Source of the DNA: Actinomycetes bacterium
GTDB lineage: Bacteria > Actinomycetota > Thermoleophilia > Solirubrobacterales > Solirubrobacteraceae
Assembly: GCA_023404805.1 (NCBI GenBank)
Contig: JAEYAL010000371.1
Coordinates: 1-7,968 of the forward strand
Direction of reading: 5' to 3'
Length of the DNA stretch: 7,968 bases
The notes under the pieces are model-generated. The model was not told the origin of the DNA, ran no database searches, and saw only the letters and a list, made by a program, of their open reading frames with translations. The position numbers and the translations under genes are program-made. Positions 1 through 4,509 of this stretch are shown piece after piece; the first letter of the stretch is position 1, and each line of letters begins with the position of its first letter.

Positions 1-745
1 CCTCGAGGTAGAACGGGTTGCCGCCGCTTTCGCTGAACACCGCGTCGGCGGCCCGCCGGTCGACCTCCGGGCCGATCACCACGTCGGCGGCGTCGCGGTC
101 GATCGGGCCGAGGTCCTGGAAGTCGACGCAGCCGTCGCGGATCGCCGTTCCCAGCGACGCGACCAGCGGCGTGGTCAGCTGGCCGGTCCGGTGGGCCAGC
201 GCGATGAGGACCGGCGCCTCGGGCGGCCGCCGCAGCAGGTGCGAGATCAGCTCGGTCGAGGGCACGTCGGCCCAGTGCACGTCGTCGAGGAGCAGCACGA
301 GCGGGCGGTCGGCGGTCAGCCGCTCGATGAGGTCGCGCACGGCGCGGTGGGCTCGGTAGCGCTCGGGCGGGCCGGGGCTCACCGGTTCGGCGGGCCACGC
401 CCCCGCGACGCTGCTGAAGATCGCCGCGAGCTGGGCAGCGTGCTCGGCCCCGAGCTGGTCGAGCCGGGACGGGTCGAGCGTGGCCAGGTGCGCATCGAGC
501 GCGTCGACGAACAGCGCGAACGGCACCTCCTGCTCGAACTCGGTGGCGCGCGCGTGCAAGACGAGGTGGTCGCGCAGTTCGGCTTCGGCCGCCAGTTCGG
601 CGAGCAGGCGGGTCTTGCCGATCCCAGGCTCCCCGGAGAGCTGCACGAACTGCGCAGCGCCGCTCTCCATCCGGTCGAGCGCGGCCTGCAGCCGACCCAC
701 TTCGGCGTCGCGGCCCGCGAGCGGCGAGCGGTCCAGGGCGCTCAT
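1..745 (-). CDS. AAA ATPase transcriptional regulator, LuxR/LAL-like, N-terminal part (runs off left edge)
   Basis: ATG at 745; the frame stays open to the left edge, so about 248 N-terminal residues are visible (MSALDRSPLAGRDAEVGRL...). Seen: an N-terminal 'LAGRDAEV' lead-in typical of STAND/AAA_16 ATPases, a Walker A GEPGIGKT at residues 38-45, and a Walker B LVLLLDD at 149-155 followed by VHWAD. Known: this architecture belongs to large (about 900-1000 residue) ATP-dependent regulators, usually MalT/LAL-type with a C-terminal LuxR helix-turn-helix; some relatives carry cyclase or other effector domains instead. The C-terminus lies outside the window, so DNA binding is inferred. The start codon overlaps the permease stop (ATGA, 745-742), which indicates translational coupling and a shared transcript. 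A role in controlling the upstream permease or its substrate pathway is a guess. The ATPase identity is firm; the LuxR assignment is moderate. Confidence 0.88.
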   Translation of the reverse strand, partial: MSALDRSPLAGRDAEVGRLQAALDRMESGAAQFVQLSGEPGIGKTRLLAELAAEAELRDHLVLHARATEFEQEVPFALFVDALDAHLATLDPSRLDQLGAEHAAQLAAIFSSVAGAWPAEPVSPGPPERYRAHRAVRDLIERLTADRPLVLLLDDVHWADVPSTELISHLLRRPPEAPVLIALAHRTGQLTTPLVASLGTAIRDGCVDFQDLGPIDRDAADVVIGPEVDRRAADAVFSESGGNPFYLE

Positions 746-2235
746 GCGGGCGCCCGCTCAGCCGCGAGATCCGGGCGGGCCCGCTGCAGGTAGACCAGTC
801 CGGACGCGACGATCAGCAGCAGCACCAGCGGGGCGGCCCAGACTTGGTACGCCGGAGCCCCGACCGGCGCGAGGCTGGCCCGCGGCCACGCGATGTTGAC
901 CGTCTCGAACACGAGCCAGCCGACGGCGAGCGCGTTGACCGGTGTGCCAAGCCGCCCGAGCCGCACCTCCCCGGCGGGCGTCCACGTGCCCCGCAGCCGC
1001 GCGATGAGCGCGGCGGTGGCGATCAGCGTGAAGCTGAGGTAGATCGCGGCGGTGCCGAAGGCGATGAGGCTGCCGATCGCGGTGGCCTCGACACCTAGCA
1101 GGAGCCCGGCACCAGTCAGCGCCGAGGTGGCGGCCAGCGCCGTGATCGGCACGCCGCGCGCATCGACGCGGTCCAGCCGTTGGGCTGCCGGGAGCGCGCC
1201 GTCGCGGGCCATCGAGAAGGTCGCCCGGGCGGTGCTGCTTTGCGCCGCGAGCCCGCAGATGAGGAAGGCGAGGAGCACGACCGCCGTGAACGGCTTGCCT
1301 GCCCACCCACCGAAGGAAGCGGCGACCGCGGTGGTGAACGGATCTGCGTCGGCGCCGCTGACGGCGAGCGCGGGGTCGGGGTGGGCGAGCACGCTGGCGA
1401 ACGCGTTGAGGATCACGAGCGCGCCGACGCTGAGCAGCGCGATCCAGATCGTGCGGGGGACGTGCCGCGCGGCGTCGAGCGTCTCTTCGGCCGACAGCAC
1501 GCAGGCGTCGAAGCCGATGAACGCCCACCCGGCCACGGCCAGCGCCGCCAGGAACCCGGCCGTGACGGAGCCGCCCGAGGTCGACTCGGCGCCGAGCGTC
1601 TCGGTCAGCAGCGAGAAGTCCTGCGTGGTGAAGGCGAGCAGCAGCGCGAGTCCGACGCCGATCGACACGGCGGCCTCGGCGGCGATGCCGACCCGCACCA
1701 GCCGCCGCACCGCCCCGATGCCGCGCGCCGCGACGAGGGCGCACAGCGCGACGAACACGAGTCCCGCGGCCACGAGCGCGGCGGGCGCAGGGTCGATGCC
1801 CAGCAGCGACAGGGTCCACGGCGCCGACAGGTACGCGACCGTGGTGTTGGCGACGATGTAGCCGCAGAGCGCGACCCAGCCCGTCATCCAGCCGTAGCGG
1901 TTGCCGAGCAGCCGGCGGCTCCACTGGTAGGAGCCGTTGGCGATCGGGAACTGCGACGCCAGCTCGGAGTACACCGCGAGCAGCAGGCACTGGCCGAGCA
2001 GCGCGACGGGGAGCGCCCACACCCAGGCTGGCCCGGCGACGCCGAGCCCCACCGCCGCGACCGAGTACAGGCCCACGACGGGCGAGATCGTGGCGAAGCC
2101 GATGGCGGCGTTGTCGAACCGCCGCAGGCCGCGCAGGAGCTGGGAGCGGTAGCCGAGCTCAGCCAGGCGGGCGTCGTCGGCGGCGAGCTGGGGGGTGTGG
2201 GGACGCGCCAAGGGAACCGCGGGCGACCGTAACAC
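742..2235 (-). CDS. APC-superfamily amino acid permease
   Basis: 497 residues, a normal length for the APC superfamily, with about 12 hydrophobic segments from residue 42 to 484. It probably imports or exchanges an amino acid, amine or choline-like compound across the inner membrane; the substrate cannot be read from sequence. Family marks: a short cytoplasmic lead (LAELGYRSQLLRGLRRFDN) into TM1 (42-64, with GFATISPVVGLYS); the QFPIANGSYQWSRRL segment (95-109) resembling the 'FPtaGGsYqW' loop; GFDACVLSAEET (241-252); and ATFSMARDGALP (338-349). These fit the amino acid/choline transporter (ACT, UgaA/BAT1-like) branch. The start is GTG at 2235, preceded by AGGG four bases upstream on the minus strand; the first in-frame ATG lies within the membrane region. 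Codon 2 is TTA, rare in DNA this GC-rich. It lies 42 bp after the haemoglobin gene and overlaps the ATPase gene by 4 bp, so it is the middle gene of a probable minus-strand operon. Confidence 0.93.
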   Translation of the reverse strand: MLRSPAVPLARPHTPQLAADDARLAELGYRSQLLRGLRRFDNAAIGFATISPVVGLYSVAAVGLGVAGPAWVWALPVALLGQCLLLAVYSELASQFPIANGSYQWSRRLLGNRYGWMTGWVALCGYIVANTTVAYLSAPWTLSLLGIDPAPAALVAAGLVFVALCALVAARGIGAVRRLVRVGIAAEAAVSIGVGLALLLAFTTQDFSLLTETLGAESTSGGSVTAGFLAALAVAGWAFIGFDACVLSAEETLDAARHVPRTIWIALLSVGALVILNAFASVLAHPDPALAVSGADADPFTTAVAASFGGWAGKPFTAVVLLAFLICGLAAQSSTARATFSMARDGALPAAQRLDRVDARGVPITALAATSALTGAGLLLGVEATAIGSLIAFGTAAIYLSFTLIATAALIARLRGTWTPAGEVRLGRLGTPVNALAVGWLVFETVNIAWPRASLAPVGAPAYQVWAAPLVLLLIVASGLVYLQRARPDLAAERAPA

Positions 2236-2277
2236 TTGGCCCTGGTGCGGCCAAGCGGACGCGCGCGTTCGGCCGCT

Positions 2278-2643
2278 CTACGCGGCCGCCGCCTCCTCGA
2301 CGACGTCGCCGCGCAGCGGCGCGAGCGCGCCGCCGATCGCGCTGATCGTCTCGCCGTCGACGCCGAGCTCGGTGAGCGTGGCGACGAGGTGCGTCACGAC
2401 GTGGTCGAAGGCCTCGTCCGTGATGCCGCGGCCCGCGTGGGCGGCGCCCATGTCGCGGCCGCCGTAGATCTCGGGGCCGCCGAGGGCGACCGCGAGGAAG
2501 GCGCGCATATGCGTCTTCTGCTTGGCCATGTCGGTCGCGGTGAAGTACGGCGCGAGCACGGGATCGCCGAGGACCTTGTCCTAGAAGAGGTCGACGGCAG
2601 CGGAGACGGCGGCGCTGCCACCGATCGAGTCGTAGATGGACAT
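2278..2643 (-). pseudogene. Group I truncated haemoglobin, interrupted by an in-frame amber codon
   Basis: Read from ATG 2643 to TAG 2278-2280 this is a complete group I (trHbN/GlbN-type) globin of 121 codons plus stop, the usual family length, with one in-frame TAG at codon 21 (2581-2583). Residues 1-20 are MSIYDSIGGSAAVSAAVDLF; after the stop come DKVLGDPVLAPYF, the GG-containing ALGGPEIY segment (53-60) and MGAAHAGRGIT, with His69 as the expected proximal haem ligand (F8). Gln42 falls at E7 and Met46 at E11. Alignment with mycobacterial HbN (DFYVRVL versus LF*DKVL) puts the stop on Tyr B10, which contacts bound O2 in this family. A GGAG lies 9 bases before the ATG. A shorter reading from GTG 2559 gives 93 residues without the A and B helices and is unlikely to fold. 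No frameshift or other damage is visible, so inactivation is recent, or it is a base-call error. An active protein would bind haem and O2/NO. It probably heads the operon with the permease. Confidence 0.85.
2581..2583 (-). other. In-frame TAG at the Tyr B10 codon of the truncated haemoglobin
   Basis: The plus-strand bases cta read TAG on the minus strand, directly after CTC TTC (Leu19-Phe20) and before GAC AAG (Asp22-Lys23). Homologues have Tyr here, whose usual codon in high-GC genomes is TAC, so one C-to-G change explains it. The reading frame is the same on both sides. Confidence 0.9.
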
Positions 2644-2820
2644 GGGTGAAGGCTCCGGAAGGCGGTGGACGGGTTGGCGTTGACCGGCAGCCTGTCGCGC
2701 GGCGGGCGCCCGGCCCAGGGGAGCGCGCCGACGAGCGCTGGCGGTAAACCGACGCCCCGCAGGGGGTGGGCCGGTGCCCGCTACGTCACCGCATCCGGGG
2801 TTGGACACGGGGCCGAATGT

Positions 2821-2848
2821 GAACTCCCGCGGCGCGCCGCCGTATAAA
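2821..2848 (+). promoter_or_regulatory. Possible promoter of the carbonic anhydrase gene
   Basis: TATAAA at 2843-2848 is one of few AT-rich hexamers in this spacer and makes a good -10 candidate. No clear TTGACA lies 17 bp upstream (TGAACT at best). Alternatively GAAC (2821-2824), 16 bases and CGT (2841-2843) resemble the GAAC-N16-CGT layout of ECF sigma promoters. Either reading would place the transcript start near 2850-2856 and leave a leader of about 50 bases containing the 2863-2882 palindrome. Confidence 0.35.
2829..2840. repeat. 12-bp perfect palindrome in the divergent spacer
   Basis: GCGGCGCGCCGC is its own reverse complement. It lies between a GAAC (2821-2824) and the TATAAA at 2843-2848, that is, inside the spacer of the suggested carbonic anhydrase promoter. 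It could be an operator, but its pure G/C composition makes chance plausible. Confidence 0.4.
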
Positions 2849-2862
2849 CGCTAAAGTCGACC

Positions 2863-2882
2863 GAGTTAGACCTGTTTAACTC
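2863..2882. promoter_or_regulatory. 20-bp near-perfect palindrome, candidate operator or leader hairpin
   Basis: GAGTTA (2863-2868) pairs with TAACTC (2877-2882), and the inner AC (2870-2871) pairs with GT (2874-2875); the only mismatch is G2869/T2876, which can still pair as G-U in RNA. It is much less GC-rich than its surroundings, and it sits downstream of the TATAAA and 10 bases before the GAGG ribosome binding site of the carbonic anhydrase gene. As DNA it fits a dimeric repressor site. As RNA it forms a 6-7 bp stem followed by UCUUUUCC, a weak terminator-like or attenuator shape. Confidence 0.5.
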
Positions 2883-2892
2883 TTTTCCTCCT

Positions 2893-2896
2893 GAGG
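2893..2896 (+). promoter_or_regulatory. Ribosome binding site of the carbonic anhydrase gene
   Basis: GAGG with 8 bases to ATG 2905. The upstream in-frame GTG at 2896 overlaps this motif and has no site of its own, which decides the start in favour of 2905. Confidence 0.7.
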
Positions 2897-2904
2897 TGAC
2901 CGGC

Positions 2905-3396
2905 ATGAGCACGACCGACGAGCTCCTGAAGAACAACGAGGCCTACGTGGCAGCGTTCGACAAGGGCGACCTGCCGCTGCCTCCCGCCAAGCAGGTCGCG
3001 GTGATCGCCTGCATGGACGCGCGCCTCAACGTTTACGGCGCGCTCGGCCTCTCCGAGGGCGACGCGCACGTGATCCGCAACGCCGGCGGCGTCGTGACCG
3101 ACGACGAAATCCGCTCGCTCGCGATCTCCCAGCGCCTGCTCGGCACCAAGGAGGTCATCCTCATCCACCACACCGACTGCGGGATGCTGACCTTCACCGA
3201 CGACGGCTTCAAGAAGTCGATCCAGGACGAGACCGGCATCAAGCCCGAGTGGGCCGCCGAGGCCTTCCCCGACCTCGACGAGGACGTCCGCCAGTCGATC
3301 GCCCGCATCAAGGCCTCACCCTTCATCCCGGTCAAGGACTCGGTGCGCGGCTTCGTCTACGAGGTGGAGACCGGCAAGCTCCGCGAAGTTTCCTGA
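2905..3396 (+). CDS. Beta-class carbonic anhydrase (Rv1284-like)
   Basis: 163 residues, the same length as mycobacterial Rv1284 (CanA) and closely similar along the whole protein. It catalyses reversible hydration of CO2 to bicarbonate in the cytoplasm. Zinc ligands and catalytic dyad are all present: Cys36, Asp38 and Arg40 in ACMDARL, then His89 and Cys92 in HHTDCGM. Other family blocks are EGDAHVIRNAGG (51-62), IRSLAISQRLLGTKE (69-83) and FTDDGFKKSIQDETGIKP. The ATG at 2905 is chosen because of the GAGG site and the match to the family N-terminus. The gene is single, divergent from the haemoglobin operon across a 261-bp spacer and convergent with the LLM gene. The palindrome at 2863-2882 suggests local control. 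No residue looks out of place. Confidence 0.96.
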   Translation: MSTTDELLKNNEAYVAAFDKGDLPLPPAKQVAVIACMDARLNVYGALGLSEGDAHVIRNAGGVVTDDEIRSLAISQRLLGTKEVILIHHTDCGMLTFTDDGFKKSIQDETGIKPEWAAEAFPDLDEDVRQSIARIKASPFIPVKDSVRGFVYEVETGKLREVS

Positions 3397-3398
3397 CC

Positions 3399-3413
3399 CG
3401 CCCCGCGCGGGCG
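3399..3413. terminator. Short GC hairpin between convergent genes
   Basis: CGCCC (3399-3403), a 5-base loop and GGGCG (3409-3413) form a perfect 5-bp stem in the 24-bp gap between the carbonic anhydrase stop and the LLM stop. No T-run follows on either strand, so it could be a shared bidirectional terminator without a U-tract or just GC-rich chance. Confidence 0.35.
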
Positions 3414-3420
3414 AGGTGGC

Positions 3421-4452
3421 TTAGGCCAGCGCCTTGCGCACGAGCGGCGCGACCTCGGTGCCGAGCAGCTCGATCGACCGCATGAGGTCGGCGTGGGGGA
3501 CCCCGCCGACATCCATCTGGAGCAGGTAGCGGGAGTTGCCGAAGATCCGGTGCTGGTCGACGATCTTCTCGGCGACCTCTTCAGGCGTGCCGACGAGCAG
3601 GTGGCCTTCGGGCCGCCGGCCCGCTTCGAACTGGGAGCGGCTGGCGGGTGGCCAGCCGCGCTCGCGGCCGATCTGGGTCATCGCCTGGGCGTAGGTCGGC
3701 CAGAAGGCGTCGGCGGCGGCCTTGGAGTCCTCCGCGACGAACCCGTGCGCGTTGAGGCCGATCGGCAGCGCCGCCGGGTCGTGGCCGCCTTCCTTCGCCG
3801 CCTCGCGGTACAGCTCGGCGAGCGGCTGCATCCGCGCGGGCAGGCCGCCGATGATCGCGATCGCAAGCGGCAGCCCGAGGTAGCCGGCGCGCGCGACCGA
3901 CGGCGGGTTGCCGCCGACGGCGATCCACAGCGGCAGCGGCTCCTGCGCCGGCCGCGGGCGGATCTCGATGCCTTGGAGCGGCGCCCGGAAGCGGCCCGCC
4001 CACTGCACCTCGCCGCCGCCTCGCAGCTGCAGCAGCAGCCCGAGCTTCTCGGCGAACAGGTCGTCGTAGTCGGCGGTGTCGAAGCCGAACAGCGGGAACG
4101 ACTCGATGAACGAGCCGCGGCCCGCCATCAGCTCGACACGCCCCTGTGAGATGAGGTCGGCGGTCGCGAAGCCCTGGAAGAGCCGCACCGGATCGGTCGA
4201 GCTCAGCACGGTCACGGCGCTGGTCAAGCGGATCCGCTTCGTGCACGCCGCAGCGGCGGCGATCACGACCGTCGGGGCCGAGATCACGTACTCGGTGCGG
4301 TGGTGCTCGCCGAAGCCGAACACGTCGAGCCCGACCTCGTCGGCGAGCTGCACCTGCTCCAGCAGCTGCGTCATCCGCTCCTGGTCGGACTGCGGACGGC
4401 CGGTGCGCTTGTCGAGGCCGCGATCGCCAAAGGAGTACACCCCGAGTTCCAT
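3421..4452 (-). CDS. LLM-family flavin-dependent oxidoreductase (luciferase-like monooxygenase)
   Basis: 343 residues, usual for single-subunit members of the bacterial luciferase-like TIM-barrel superfamily. These use FMNH2 or F420H2 as a loosely held cofactor; the substrate cannot be predicted. Family marks: MELGVYSFGD at the first strand, FGFGEHHR (46-52), AAAAACTKRIRLTSAVTVLSS (65-85), ELMAGRGSFIESFP (107-120) with a phosphate-binding-like AGRGSF, PLPLWIAVGG (173-181), and LVGTPEEVAEKI near the C-terminus. The blocks resemble the Atu2307/'LLM_2I7G' subgroup more than the glucose-6-phosphate dehydrogenase or alkanal groups. Start ATG 4452 is preceded by AGGG 7 bases upstream and also by a TAGGGT box six bases before the ATG. 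The gene is monocistronic, convergent with the carbonic anhydrase and divergent from the GGDEF gene. It ends in TAA. Confidence 0.93.
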   Translation of the reverse strand: MELGVYSFGDRGLDKRTGRPQSDQERMTQLLEQVQLADEVGLDVFGFGEHHRTEYVISAPTVVIAAAAACTKRIRLTSAVTVLSSTDPVRLFQGFATADLISQGRVELMAGRGSFIESFPLFGFDTADYDDLFAEKLGLLLQLRGGGEVQWAGRFRAPLQGIEIRPRPAQEPLPLWIAVGGNPPSVARAGYLGLPLAIAIIGGLPARMQPLAELYREAAKEGGHDPAALPIGLNAHGFVAEDSKAAADAFWPTYAQAMTQIGRERGWPPASRSQFEAGRRPEGHLLVGTPEEVAEKIVDQHRIFGNSRYLLQMDVGGVPHADLMRSIELLGTEVAPLVRKALA

Positions 4453-4458
4453 GGCTCC

Positions 4459-4464
4459 ACCCTA
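4459..4464 (-). promoter_or_regulatory. Candidate -10 box (TAGGGT) of the LLM gene, leaderless layout
   Basis: TAGGGT, then GGAGCC, then the ATG. A TANNNT box 6-7 bases before the start codon is the usual arrangement for leaderless transcripts in actinobacteria, with transcription beginning at or next to the A of ATG. No clear -35 is visible 17-18 bp upstream. The same bases contain AGGGTGGAG, which could act as a Shine-Dalgarno on a longer transcript, so both readings remain open. Confidence 0.4.
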
Positions 4465-4509
4465 GGCGGGCTCGGCCGCCCGGCCACGCTCGGGCAGAAC
4501 ACTCAACTG

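Noticed and set aside
1180..2232. 350-residue plus-strand frame opposite the permease, and other long plus-strand frames at 191-793 and 1052-1861
   Set aside because: Biased Arg/Gly/Glu or Ser/Thr/Ala composition without domains, antisense to well-supported minus-strand genes.
2278..2643. Genome-wide amber reassignment as explanation of the globin stop
   Set aside because: One internal TAG in a single gene is not enough; the same gene also ends in TAG at the expected family length, so reading TAG as sense would fuse it to the permease.
2704..2766. GC-only inverted repeats such as GGGCGCCC and CCCC-GCA-GGGG in the spacer
   Set aside because: Short pure G/C palindromes are expected by chance at this composition, and their positions do not suggest a function.
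2581..2808. 75-residue minus-strand frame that includes the first 20 globin residues
   Set aside because: Only the part after ATG 2643 matches a protein family; the upstream portion is spacer with Arg/Pro/Ala-rich translation, and ATG 2643 has its own GGAG site.
2896..2904. GTG 2896 as start of the carbonic anhydrase
   Set aside because: It overlaps the GAGG ribosome binding site that serves ATG 2905, and family members begin at the equivalent of 2905.
4300..4509. N-terminal extension of the GGDEF protein to GTG 4300
   Set aside because: It would overlap the start of the divergent LLM gene by about 150 bp and adds a segment antisense to coding sequence; starts at 4510 or 4537 avoid this.
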